From contig NZ_AP022671.1 in NCBI RefSeq assembly GCF_011405515.1, forward strand, positions 4,445,224-4,509,223: 64,000 nt of DNA, given 5' to 3'. Positions 18,605 through 26,991 of this stretch are shown one piece after another (the stretch's first letter is position 1; each line of letters starts with the position of its first letter). A program made the position numbers and the translations under genes. The DNA is from Nitrospira sp. KM1. GTDB taxonomy: Bacteria; Nitrospirota; Nitrospiria; Nitrospirales; Nitrospiraceae. Under the pieces are notes generated by a model. It was not told the DNA's origin and did not search any database. It was given only the letters and a program-made list of their open reading frames with translations.

Positions 18605-18692
18605 AAAGTTTTAGGGGTTACGCCACCGGATAAACGCCTCCAGTAGCTTTCTTCTTAAATCTGTAGGTGCGCCCTCTTCGTGGGGAGCGTAC

Positions 18693-18710
18693 GAGGGGGC
18701 TGGCCCCCTC
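18693..18710. repeat. 8-bp GC-rich palindrome between the two att copies
   Basis: Arms GAGGGGGC and GCCCCCTC with a 2-nt centre. It lies just past the integrase stop codon (reading leftward) and might end its transcription, but no T-run follows in that direction. Confidence 0.5.
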
Positions 18711-18731
18711 AGTAGGAGCCGGGAGGCATTT

Positions 18732-19205
18732 TCAGGCCGATCCGGCGACGGGTGGACGGTTCAATTCCTCTCGCCAGCTCCAGAACTTCTTTTGCCTTTT
18801 CAGTGTAACCTTTTTCTGTTCCTCGAAGTATGCCGAGAGGGACTTTGCCGCTTTCTCGAGGTCTCGCTCATCAACGACGTTATACCTGTCGAAGATGCTC
18901 CGTGTCTTGTGACCGGAGATCGCCATTGCTACCTTTTCGGGCACGCCAGCACGCACCATGTTCCGCACAGCCGTTCTTCGAAAATCGTGCGGAATTCTTC
19001 CTTGCCAAACTTCACGGCCTTTCGTTGGATCCTGGACCATGGCGCCAAGGCCAACGGCGACACATGCTTTCCGCCATGAATGCTTGAGGCTTTCGAGCTG
19101 AATACCGCCCCGATGGCAGATCCAAGGACACAATGGCCATTTCTTCTCACAGCGAGCCTTCCAGGCCTTGAGAACACGCGAGGTGTACTGGTTTTCATGT
19201 CTTCT
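18732..19205 (-). pseudogene. int: Tyrosine-recombinase integrase, C-terminal part truncated by IS
   Basis: The C-terminal ~157 residues of a phage-type tyrosine recombinase remain. The catalytic block IPHDFRRTAVRNMVRAGVP (His-x-x-Arg), AISGHKTRSIF (His/Lys) and the nucleophile Tyr in FDRYNVVDERDL are present. The N-terminal DNA-binding part and the first catalytic Arg are missing: at 19206 the frame runs into the end of an IS3-family element. The gene is read toward the tRNA and contains att copy 2 at its end, the usual arrangement for an island integrase. It is presumably inactive. Confidence 0.85.
18758..18782 (+). repeat. att-like direct repeat, copy 2 (inside integrase 3' end)
   Basis: Exact 25-bp copy of the tRNA-Thr 3' end, 184 bp after the first copy ends. 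It overlaps the last codons of the integrase gene read on the opposite strand, which is a common place for an attachment site. Confidence 0.85.
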
Positions 19206-19281
19206 TGTAAGCTCCCCGCAATTGTGGACGGTCAAAAGGAGAACGTTCTGGCACAATAGCCACCCTAGCCAGGAGGTTCCC

Positions 19282-19547
19282 ATGCGGCAAGCGAAGTTCA
19301 CTGAGACACAGATCGTCTCCATCCTGAAAGAGGCTGATGCCGGCCGACCGGTCAATGAGATCTGGCGGCACTACGGGATCAGCTCAGCTACCTACGACAA
19401 GTGGAAAGCGAAGTATGGTGGCCTTGAGGCTTCCGACGTGAAGCGGTTGAAGGAATTGGAACACGAGAATAACCGGCTCAAGCGGCTGTACGCCGCTCTC
19501 TCGTTGGAGATGCAGCCCTCAAGGATGTCATTGCAACAAAGCTCTAA
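19282..19547 (+). pseudogene. IS-A orfA (IS3-family transposase, frameshifted)
   Basis: Starts at ATG 19282 after AGGAGG. It encodes the helix-turn-helix and leucine-zipper part of OrfA (FTETQIVSILKEADAGRP, then KELEHENNRLKRLYA). Near 19510 the frame slips: the usual tail AALKDVIA-TKL continues in another frame, as if one A were lost from a GAGAATGCA-like sequence. The product therefore runs into unrelated residues. OrfA and the OrfAB fusion are probably not made correctly. Confidence 0.75.
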
Positions 19548-19579
19548 GGCCCGCGGAGCGCCGGGAGATCGTCACGCAC

Positions 19580-20398
19580 TTGGTCACGGTGAACGGTCTG
19601 CCGATCCAGCGGGCCGGTCGAGCGATCAGGCTCGGGCGAGCCACCTGCTACCGTCCGCGGGTCGACTGGGCACGGCGGGAAGCGCCGGTCATGGCCGCGC
19701 TCACGACCTTGGTGGCCGCGAAGAGCCGCTGGGGCTTTTGGAAATGTTATGGCCGCTTGCGGCTTGATGGGCAGCTCTGGAATCACAAGCGGCTGTGGCG
19801 CGTGTATTGTCAACTGCGACTGAACCTGCCCCGACGGACGAAGAAGCGGGTCCCCCTTCGACTCCGTCATCCGTTGACGGTCATGCCCCAGCCCAAGACC
19901 GTGTGGGCCGTGGACTTCATGAGTGACACCCTCTATGGCGGGAGACGGTTTCGCACGTTGAACATTTTCGATGAAGGCGTTCGAGAAGGTTTGGCGATCG
20001 AAGTCGATACGTCCCTGTCGGCGGAGCGTGTGATTCGCGTGCTTGAGCAGGTCGTCGCCTGGCGCGGCCGCCCCCAGGCCCTGCGGCTGGACAATGGGCC
20101 CGAACTCCTCGCCGAGCGCTTCCTCACCTGGTGTGCGGAGTGGGGAATCGAGTTGCGGTACATCCAACCCGGGAAACAGAATCAACATGCCTTTATTGAG
20201 CGCTTCAATCGGACCTATCGGACCGAAGTGCTCAATGCCTCTGTGTTCGAGTCGCTCGAGCAGGTGCGCGAGATCAGTGGCGAATGGTTACAGAGTTACA
20301 ACGAGGAGCGGCCCCACGATGCGTTCGCGGGCATGCCGCCGGCCGCGTACCGAGCCCAACTTGAAGTGACGTCTCCCCCGAAAACGACGGCAACTTAA
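19580..20398 (+). CDS. IS-A orfB (IS3-family DDE transposase)
   Basis: A 272-residue OrfB with the rve integrase core. The DDE motif is visible as VWAVDFMSDTL (Asp), LRLDNGPELLA (Asp) and HAFIERFNRTYRTEVL (Glu), ending in the YNEERPHDAFAGMPPAAY tail. The annotated start is a TTG; the frame is open upstream to overlap orfA, as expected for a frameshift-made OrfAB protein. OrfB itself is intact, but with orfA broken the element is probably immobile. Confidence 0.88.
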   Translation: MVTVNGLPIQRAGRAIRLGRATCYRPRVDWARREAPVMAALTTLVAAKSRWGFWKCYGRLRLDGQLWNHKRLWRVYCQLRLNLPRRTKKRVPLRLRHPLTVMPQPKTVWAVDFMSDTLYGGRRFRTLNIFDEGVREGLAIEVDTSLSAERVIRVLEQVVAWRGRPQALRLDNGPELLAERFLTWCAEWGIELRYIQPGKQNQHAFIERFNRTYRTEVLNASVFESLEQVREISGEWLQSYNEERPHDAFAGMPPAAYRAQLEVTSPPKTTAT

Positions 20399-20449
20399 AA
20401 CTGGAGTAGACTACCGGCTTCGACGGTCCTCGACGAAAGGAGTGGATCG

Positions 20450-20716
20450 ATGAAGCGGTCGAAATTCTCGGAAGAGCAGATTGTCTACGCCCTGCGACAG
20501 GCCGAGTCGGGCACCCCGATTGGGGATGTCTGTCGGCAACTTGGGATAGCCGAGCAGACCTTCTACGCGTGGAAAAAGAAGTACGCCCACCTGGGAGTGA
20601 GCGAACTCCGACGGTTACGCCAGCTCGAGGAAGAAAATAGCCGGCTGAAACGGCTCGTGGCCGATCTCTCGCTGGATAAGCATATGCTGTCGGAGGCCTT
20701 GCGAAAAAAAGTCTGA
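20450..20716 (+). CDS. IS-B orfA (IS3-family transposase)
   Basis: An 88-residue OrfA starting at ATG 20450 after AAAGGAG. It has the helix-turn-helix (FSEEQIVYALRQAESGTP, VCRQLGIAEQTFYAWKKKY) and the leucine zipper (RLRQLEEENSRLKRLVADL), ending SEALRKKV. A run of seven A (20704-20710) just before the stop is the standard site for -1 frameshifting into orfB. Confidence 0.9.
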   Translation: MKRSKFSEEQIVYALRQAESGTPIGDVCRQLGIAEQTFYAWKKKYAHLGVSELRRLRQLEEENSRLKRLVADLSLDKHMLSEALRKKV

Positions 20717-20748
20717 GGCCCGCCCGCCGTCGAGAACTCGCGCACTGG

Positions 20749-21570
20749 TTGCACGAGACGTGCTCGGTGAGCTGTCTGCGGGCCTGTCGACTGGCGCAGT
20801 TTAGTCGCGCGGCCTGGTATCGAACAAGTCGGGCGAAAGATCAATCGGCACTACGGTTGCGTCTCCGTGATCTGGCTCACGCGCGACCCCGCTTTGGCTA
20901 TCAGCGGATCTGGGTGCTGTTACGGCGTGAAGGGTGGGTGAGCAATCGCAAACGGGTGCGCCGCCTTTATCGCCTCGACGGTTTACAGCTGCGCATGCGG
21001 GTGCGGCGCCGCAAGCACATCGCGCTCCACCGGGGGCCGGCTCCGGTGGCGGTGGGTCCACACGAGCGCTGGAGCATGGACTTTGTGCATGATAGTCTCG
21101 CCGACGGCCGGCCGTTTCGGATTCTGACCGTCGTCGATAACTGGAGTCGCTCTAGCCCGGTGCTCGAGGTGGGATTTCGCATGACCGGCATGCTAGTGAG
21201 TCAGGTTCTGGATCGGGTGCTCGGCACAGCGGCGGGGCCGCGCTCGATTACGGTGGATCATGGGACGGAATTTCAGTCTCGCGCCTTGGAAGATTGGGCC
21301 TACCGTCGCGGGGTACAACTGGACTTCATCCGACCGGGCAAGCCCGTGGAGAATGCCTTCATTGAGTCATTGAATGGCCGTCTACGTGATGAGTGTTTGA
21401 ATGTGCATCAGTTCGTCTCCTGGGCGGAGGCGCAAGCGATTGTCGAAGCCTGGCGGGTGGATTACAATCACCACCGCCCCCACAGCTCACTCGGCCACCT
21501 GACACCGATGGAGTTTGTCAGTCAACGTCAGATCATGCAGACCGTCGAGGAAGTCGTCTGTTCTGGGTAA
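20749..21570 (+). CDS. IS-B orfB (IS3-family DDE transposase, IS407 group)
   Basis: A 273-residue OrfB in the -1 frame relative to orfA, normally translated as an OrfAB fusion through the A7 site. It has the HTH_21 segment (RPRFGYQRIWVLLRREGW) and the rve core with DDE residues in WSMDFVHDSL, ITVDHGTEFQS and ENAFIESLNGRLRDECL. The end motif YNHHRPHSSLGHLTPMEF is typical of IS407-like enzymes. It appears intact, so this element may be active. Confidence 0.92.
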   Translation: MHETCSVSCLRACRLAQFSRAAWYRTSRAKDQSALRLRLRDLAHARPRFGYQRIWVLLRREGWVSNRKRVRRLYRLDGLQLRMRVRRRKHIALHRGPAPVAVGPHERWSMDFVHDSLADGRPFRILTVVDNWSRSSPVLEVGFRMTGMLVSQVLDRVLGTAAGPRSITVDHGTEFQSRALEDWAYRRGVQLDFIRPGKPVENAFIESLNGRLRDECLNVHQFVSWAEAQAIVEAWRVDYNHHRPHSSLGHLTPMEFVSQRQIMQTVEEVVCSG

Positions 21571-21691
21571 GAGTTGTCTCCACACGGGGCCAACGTCAAG
21601 AAGCCCAAAGTTCTCCTTTGGTCGTGTCTCGTTGACAGGGGAGCTTACAATGGGGCGTTGCAATTGAACTAATGGTGAAGGAGACAGGTAG

Positions 21692-24600
21692 TTAGGAGGG
21701 GTTTAAAGTTCTAAGCTGTTCGATGTTATGAACCAGCTTGTCAATTTCCGCATAGGGATTTCTGAACCAATCAGTTGACCAAACTCGGTGAATGTTCCAT
21801 TTCAGTCGTTCTAAAATCTCCTGTCGCAAACGGTCGCGGTCTCGCACTGACCGAGCGGAATGATATGTAGCGCCGTCGCACTCTATTCCTAAGATAAAAC
21901 TACCTAGACGATCAGGATGCTGAACAGCGATATCGATAAAATAGCCTGCGACGCCGAGCTGTGGGACGACTTTGTATCCCTTTTCTCTTAGGTGAGCGAT
22001 CACCCACTTTTCGAACTCGCTATCAGGTTCTCGGCCTGTAGCTCTCGCAAACTCGGTATGGCCATTTCGCGCAAAATCTAGATAATTCTTAAAGGCTTGT
22101 ACTCCTCGCCTCATCTCTTCCAATGGTCCCCAGTCCAGACTTGGATCCATTGACGTAAATACCTTTACCACTTGCTTGGCTCTTGTGAAAAGCACATTAA
22201 GTCTGCGGTGCCCATTCACTCCATTGACGGGTCCGAATCGACGATAAAAGTTCCCCGTACCATCTTTACCGTAAACTGTGGAAATGAATATGACGTCACG
22301 TTCATCTCCTTGTACATTCTCAAGGTTCTTCACAAAAAATGGTTCTAGGGTAGAATCCCAGTTCTCACGATAGGCTGCTGATTCAGGATCATTGGCAAAT
22401 ACTTCATTGTCCATTATCTCATTGATTAGATCTCTTTGAGCTTGATTCATGGCAACAATTCCAAGAGACCTTGTGGGGTACTGATGGGTAAATTCTTTTG
22501 CTGCATTCGTAATTGCTTCTGCTTCTGCCCGATTTGTTCCACCATCGTAAGTCCCATTGGTATCGACGAGATGAACGCCGAATTCTGGCCCACTCCCGTG
22601 AGGTGAGGGGAACACTATTAAGGAATTGTCGTAAAATTCAGAATTCGAAAAAGCAATTAATCGTTCATGTTGGGATCGGTAGTGCCATTTAAGTTGACGA
22701 ACCGGTTGAAAAACACTTCTTGTCAAATCCAATATGGATTCGAATCCGCCAGACATTACAACTTCCTCACTCTCTTTGTCCTCAACGCAGTCGGAATCTA
22801 CTTTTTCGAAGAATGTTGTCGGTGGTAGCTGCATCGGATCTCCAACAATTACTATCTGAGACCCTCGAGCAATTGCTCCGATTGCCTCCTCGGGGCGAAC
22901 CTGCGAAGCCTCATCCATTATTATGATATCGAACTGTAAACCTCCCGCCTCCAAAAACTGTGCAACTGACATGGGACTCATTAAGAAGCACGGTTTCAGC
23001 GATTGAATAGCTTGGCCAGCTTTCCGAAATAAGCTCCGAAGAGGCAAATGTCGCTTCTGTAAACCTATCTGGTGTTGTAATAAGGCTAGGCCGGTACGCT
23101 CAGACGCTTTACCTCTTGCAACCCCAGGATCAACGTATCGTTGCAAGAGTTTATTGGCGATTTCTTCACGTTGCAGCTCAAGGATTTGTTTGTCCAATTT
23201 CTGAAAACGTTTTCTCAGCTGATCGTGATTACTTCCAGAATGTGAATTAAGCTTCGGGTCTTCGTCCAGTAAAGTTTCGGCGATTGACCGAAATAATATG
23301 CATTCAAACGCAGCAGCAAGACCCTTGTATTCAATTGCTGACTCACGCATTGCCTTTAGTACTGGCAATAACGGTGTGGAATTAGCTCTTGTTTCTACCC
23401 TGAGAAAATCTAAGTAAGCCTGTATAGAATCAAAATGCGCATGTGCGAAAAGCGCTTTCTCTTGTAACGTCTCTAATGGTGAATCTCTAAGGCTAACAGA
23501 GCGAGTCCAAAGATCCTCATCTATCTTCAAGACGGTGCATAGCCAATCCTGGACTTTCAGTGTAAGCGCAAGGTGATCAGCGACAATCTGTGAATGTTCC
23601 CTAAGGACTGTAATAAGGTCAAATCCCTCAGTTGGCGTAAACCTTGTCCATACGGCTTCCGGAATCTTGAGTCGTTCGAGGATCGTCGCGAATTGCAAGT
23701 TGCTGCGAAGGCGGACTGCATGATCGAGAGTTGGATTAGTGCTACCTGACAGAAAACGCATTGCTGAAGGTTGTTTAAGGCTCGCAAGGTAGGTCTCTAC
23801 TTCAATTATGGCTGTGAGGAGACTTCTTAGATTGTCAATCGGACTCATTGTAGAAAGTCCGAGTTGCCGAACCTTGCCTATAATTTGTCTTAACTTAGCT
23901 AGGTACTCCCTTTTGGAAGTGAGAATAGTTTGGAGTGAGGAAAAGGGTGAGTTGCCTACCGCTCCTAGAACCTTTTGCAGGGATTCAAATGCCGTCGACT
24001 CAGCGATAGAATATATGCTCTCGAGTGTCTCACGTTCTCCAGCAAGCAAAACGTCGCGAATACTTCGCAAACTCAAATGCGATGCCCGAATGGCGCCACG
24101 GACGGTCTCGCCCCAGCGGGCAACTCTAATAAGATCCTCCCACGGTGTCCGTTCTTGCAAGAAAAACCTACCGGCGGCCTCTTGCCATCGAGGATCACCT
24201 GTAAAGGTCTGCAAATCCTCGAGGTATGTAAATGTCTCGATTAACCCGTCTATTGCCTCCTGACGGGATGGTCGACCCGATTGCGTTGAGATGCTCTTAT
24301 AGAGTTTTCTTGCTTCCCGACACTCACGTGTAAGTAAATTCTGAATTGCTCCGGCGGTCTTCAATGTTCTGTATGCGGCCTTAACCTCAGGAAGTGAAGG
24401 CACTAGTTTTAGATTTATGCCTTTGCTCAACCGGTTCGCCGCTTCATCGAGTTTTTTCTTTTCTTCTAGTGCTTCTACAAGGACTAGGAGATTGTCTTCC
24501 TCCAATATGTCTGGCTGCCTATACTTCAATAGAGTCTTAGGAAGCCCGGTAAGTACGGACATCGCTTCCACAATATGATGAAGATCTTGCGTTGAGGCAT

Positions 24601-26848
24601 CGCTTATGCTGAAAAGTTGAGTGAGACTATCTGCAACTTTAGCTGCATGCTCAAGAGGCAAAAGGTTCGCCTCAGTCTCCTGAAGAAGATTCTCAATCTC
24701 TTGTACCCTTAGACGGTCAAGCCCTTCTTCTGCGATCTCATCTATGAGAGTTGCGAGTGATGTACTCCCGGTATTGAGTATTGAATCACCTTCCGTTGTT
24801 ATCGTGTCTATCTGGGCGCGGACGTGGGCTAATCCTTGGATGTTGGAGATCACTTCTTCCAGTGCCTCGCAATCTTGGTAGCTTCGCAGCTGTCTGAAAA
24901 CAGATTGGTCAAAATCTCTTGGAAAGTCTGGAAGGCTCTTTGCACACGTACCGAAGGCGCTGGCACCATTTGTGGTAGAAACGATTGGCCAGAAAGTCTT
25001 CAGCGTAGCGACTTTAATAGCCTCCATTAAGGTTTCGATTAGCGTAGACCAAGAGAGCAGGCTGGAGCGGATTTCATCGAATTGGAAGAGATGTAAACTA
25101 TCATTTCCCAGCCCCCGCCATGGGTGTTGATTAATCCCTCCGAAGGTGTTGGCAACAGAGGTTTTCTCATCGAGATCCTGTGCAAGTTCCATTAACCGAT
25201 GACGTTCCAATGCCTCGATTTGACATGGATTGTTAATTCGGGCTCTGCGCAACCCAATGGGGAAGCCCTCCACCTGTCTAGCTCGTACACAATTCGCCCG
25301 AAGGATGTTGTGAACGGTAAATCCAGTTTCACCCACAGGCATATGCATTTTATTCACATAATGCAGTAGTTCGTTTTGCGATTCTTGACAGGCCTTTCGA
25401 GCGGCCCGGATCTGATTCGGATTATGGGAAGGACCCTCATACTCAATGCGTTTCTTGATTGAATCTATAATCCTCGTTTTTCTGGTTTTTCCCGAATGTA
25501 ATTCGAGACAGAAGTTACCAAGTTCAAACTTATCAAGCCTGCTCTTAACAACCTCTAGGGCAGCCATCTTTTCAGCGACGAATAAAACTGTTTTCCCTTC
25601 GTGCAGAGCTGCAGCAACAATGTTTGTTATGGTTTGGGATTTTCCAGTGCCAGGTGGGCCTTGGATCACAAGGCTTTTCCCCTTAATCACATCGATAACC
25701 GCGCTATGCTGTGATGAGTCAGCATCAGTAATTAATTGAACGTCTTTGACTGTAGAATCAGCCCCATCCATGGGGTATTCTGGCGCTAAAGAAATGGTGC
25801 CTGTGGAGTCCTTTCCTAAGAAAAGATCTTGCAGCCTGGAGTGCTGATGCAGCGCAGGAGACCAATTTGTTTGGTCAAGATCGCGATACATGACGAGTTT
25901 AGAAAACGTGAACAAGCCTATCGTTACCCACCTTCTCACTTTCCATTTTCGTTCAGAGGAGATAACCTGTCTTACCTTGGCGAAGTATTTTGAAAGCTCC
26001 TCATCTGGATTCCATTGAGGTAGTTCCAGGTCATAGTTCCTCTTTAGGAGTTCCGATAGCGTTATGTTACTCTCGACATCTCCATCCCTTGATATAAGAA
26101 CATAGGAATAGCGCCCGCTCTGAAGAGTGCGCTCGATTTCTACTGGGTAAAATAAGAGCGGTGCGTACAGGGCGGTATCAGAGTGGGGTGTTTCATACCA
26201 TTCTATGAATCCGAATGCACAATATAGAGCGTTAATTCCGGCATCCTCAAGCAGCGTCCTATCACCATCACGGATGGCAGCGACCTTTGCTTCCATGTGC
26301 TCTCTGTAGTGCAGGGTTTGAAGCTTTGAGTCCGTGTGCCTCCGTGGAAGAGACTCGGTGATCTCTGGTAGATCATTACTTGGGTCTATTCCTAACTCTT
26401 TTGCACGATCGGCTAATGTAATCTCGCTTCGATTCGGTAGTCCCAGTTCTTTTCGTACTCGGTCGCGAAGGGATCGTTCTATCCGAGACAGTTGACGAGC
26501 TGATGGGTTTCGCCCCAATTTCTTTTTTTGATCCTGGAAGATACTGTTGTTTTCGCGAGCGTATTCAAGTGCCCTGAGAAATTCAGGAGTATTCTCATCG
26601 CGCAAATCACTTTCTGGCTCATCAATCCAAGAAAATACCAGCTTCTTATCCTGATCCAATTTGGCTAAAAGAATTTCAGGTACTTCATCGATGACTCGAA
26701 TTTGAGTTCGCGATTTCTCGGAATGCTTGTAGTTAAGTAGGCGATTGGCGAGTGACAGATCTAGGAGGCGGGACCGGAAGTTTTCGATGCCCCTGCGGAC
26801 AGTCTCAGCAAAATCGTCTGATCCTGGGGACGAGTCTCTTTCCGCCAT
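21692..26848 (-). CDS. DUF4011 / SF1 helicase / Vsr-like nuclease (candidate antiphage defence, Hhe-like)
   Basis: A 1718-residue protein. N-terminal DUF4011-type start (FRSRLLDLSLANRLLNYKHSEKS cut here to its core LLDLSLANRLLNY, about 25-45). An SF1 helicase is split over the chain: Walker A VIQGPPGTGKSQT (395-407), Walker B IIMDEASQVRPEE (near 1310) and late motifs near 1520-1610 (VQGDERDVIF, RRLNVLFTRAKQ). A long helical insert lies between. The C-terminus (about 1640-1710) is a Vsr/DUF559-like nuclease with LGIECDGATYHSA and a trailing RLKWNIHRVWSTDWFRNP. This order (DUF4011, helicase, Vsr-like endonuclease) matches a single-gene antiviral protein in defence catalogues (named Hhe, from memory). 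Lower GC than its neighbours and location in an integrase island agree with a transferred defence gene. Confidence 0.85.
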   Translation of the reverse strand: MAERDSSPGSDDFAETVRRGIENFRSRLLDLSLANRLLNYKHSEKSRTQIRVIDEVPEILLAKLDQDKKLVFSWIDEPESDLRDENTPEFLRALEYARENNSIFQDQKKKLGRNPSARQLSRIERSLRDRVRKELGLPNRSEITLADRAKELGIDPSNDLPEITESLPRRHTDSKLQTLHYREHMEAKVAAIRDGDRTLLEDAGINALYCAFGFIEWYETPHSDTALYAPLLFYPVEIERTLQSGRYSYVLISRDGDVESNITLSELLKRNYDLELPQWNPDEELSKYFAKVRQVISSERKWKVRRWVTIGLFTFSKLVMYRDLDQTNWSPALHQHSRLQDLFLGKDSTGTISLAPEYPMDGADSTVKDVQLITDADSSQHSAVIDVIKGKSLVIQGPPGTGKSQTITNIVAAALHEGKTVLFVAEKMAALEVVKSRLDKFELGNFCLELHSGKTRKTRIIDSIKKRIEYEGPSHNPNQIRAARKACQESQNELLHYVNKMHMPVGETGFTVHNILRANCVRARQVEGFPIGLRRARINNPCQIEALERHRLMELAQDLDEKTSVANTFGGINQHPWRGLGNDSLHLFQFDEIRSSLLSWSTLIETLMEAIKVATLKTFWPIVSTTNGASAFGTCAKSLPDFPRDFDQSVFRQLRSYQDCEALEEVISNIQGLAHVRAQIDTITTEGDSILNTGSTSLATLIDEIAEEGLDRLRVQEIENLLQETEANLLPLEHAAKVADSLTQLFSISDASTQDLHHIVEAMSVLTGLPKTLLKYRQPDILEEDNLLVLVEALEEKKKLDEAANRLSKGINLKLVPSLPEVKAAYRTLKTAGAIQNLLTRECREARKLYKSISTQSGRPSRQEAIDGLIETFTYLEDLQTFTGDPRWQEAAGRFFLQERTPWEDLIRVARWGETVRGAIRASHLSLRSIRDVLLAGERETLESIYSIAESTAFESLQKVLGAVGNSPFSSLQTILTSKREYLAKLRQIIGKVRQLGLSTMSPIDNLRSLLTAIIEVETYLASLKQPSAMRFLSGSTNPTLDHAVRLRSNLQFATILERLKIPEAVWTRFTPTEGFDLITVLREHSQIVADHLALTLKVQDWLCTVLKIDEDLWTRSVSLRDSPLETLQEKALFAHAHFDSIQAYLDFLRVETRANSTPLLPVLKAMRESAIEYKGLAAAFECILFRSIAETLLDEDPKLNSHSGSNHDQLRKRFQKLDKQILELQREEIANKLLQRYVDPGVARGKASERTGLALLQHQIGLQKRHLPLRSLFRKAGQAIQSLKPCFLMSPMSVAQFLEAGGLQFDIIIMDEASQVRPEEAIGAIARGSQIVIVGDPMQLPPTTFFEKVDSDCVEDKESEEVVMSGGFESILDLTRSVFQPVRQLKWHYRSQHERLIAFSNSEFYDNSLIVFPSPHGSGPEFGVHLVDTNGTYDGGTNRAEAEAITNAAKEFTHQYPTRSLGIVAMNQAQRDLINEIMDNEVFANDPESAAYRENWDSTLEPFFVKNLENVQGDERDVIFISTVYGKDGTGNFYRRFGPVNGVNGHRRLNVLFTRAKQVVKVFTSMDPSLDWGPLEEMRRGVQAFKNYLDFARNGHTEFARATGREPDSEFEKWVIAHLREKGYKVVPQLGVAGYFIDIAVQHPDRLGSFILGIECDGATYHSARSVRDRDRLRQEILERLKWNIHRVWSTDWFRNPYAEIDKLVHNIEQLRTLNPS

Positions 26849-26991
26849 ACTGTCTTTCCGTTAGACAGCAAAATTGACGAGGGAAATATTACAACAAAGT
26901 CTTCTGAAAATGCTCTCTGGCATAAGGCGATGTTCCAATTTGTACGAGCATTCCGTAATAGATGATATTTGCGCTTTGGCTCATTTTTGAC

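Larger units (their letters stand above)
20402..21582 (+). mobile_element. Nested IS3-family element (IS-B, IS407-like)
   Basis: Bounded by short imperfect ends, TGGAGTAGACT at the left and, inverted, TGGAGACAACT at the right, 1181 bp apart, a normal IS3 length. It lies 4 bp after the orfB stop of IS-A. OrfA and OrfB are both intact and joined by an A7 slippery site. Boundaries are my estimate from the weak repeats; no exact target duplication is seen. Confidence 0.6.
19206..21649 (+). mobile_element. IS3-family element (IS-A) interrupted by a second IS3-family element
   Basis: Outer ends are a perfect 12-bp inverted repeat TGTAAGCTCCCC (19206-19217 and 21638-21649), with weaker matching for about 45 bp (an AAAGGAGAAC block on both sides). 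Two pairs of IS3-type transposase genes lie inside. The best reading is that IS-A (about 1.26 kb without the insert) received IS-B (20402-21582) just after its orfB stop codon. No target-site duplication is visible around IS-A (flanks TCT and ATG), so a deletion or rearrangement probably followed insertion into the integrase gene. Confidence 0.8.

Noticed and set aside
18574..18757. Idea that the 184 bp between the att copies is a small complete mobile element
   Set aside because: No gene, no recombinase and no inverted ends inside; a leftover of an earlier insertion is the simpler reading.
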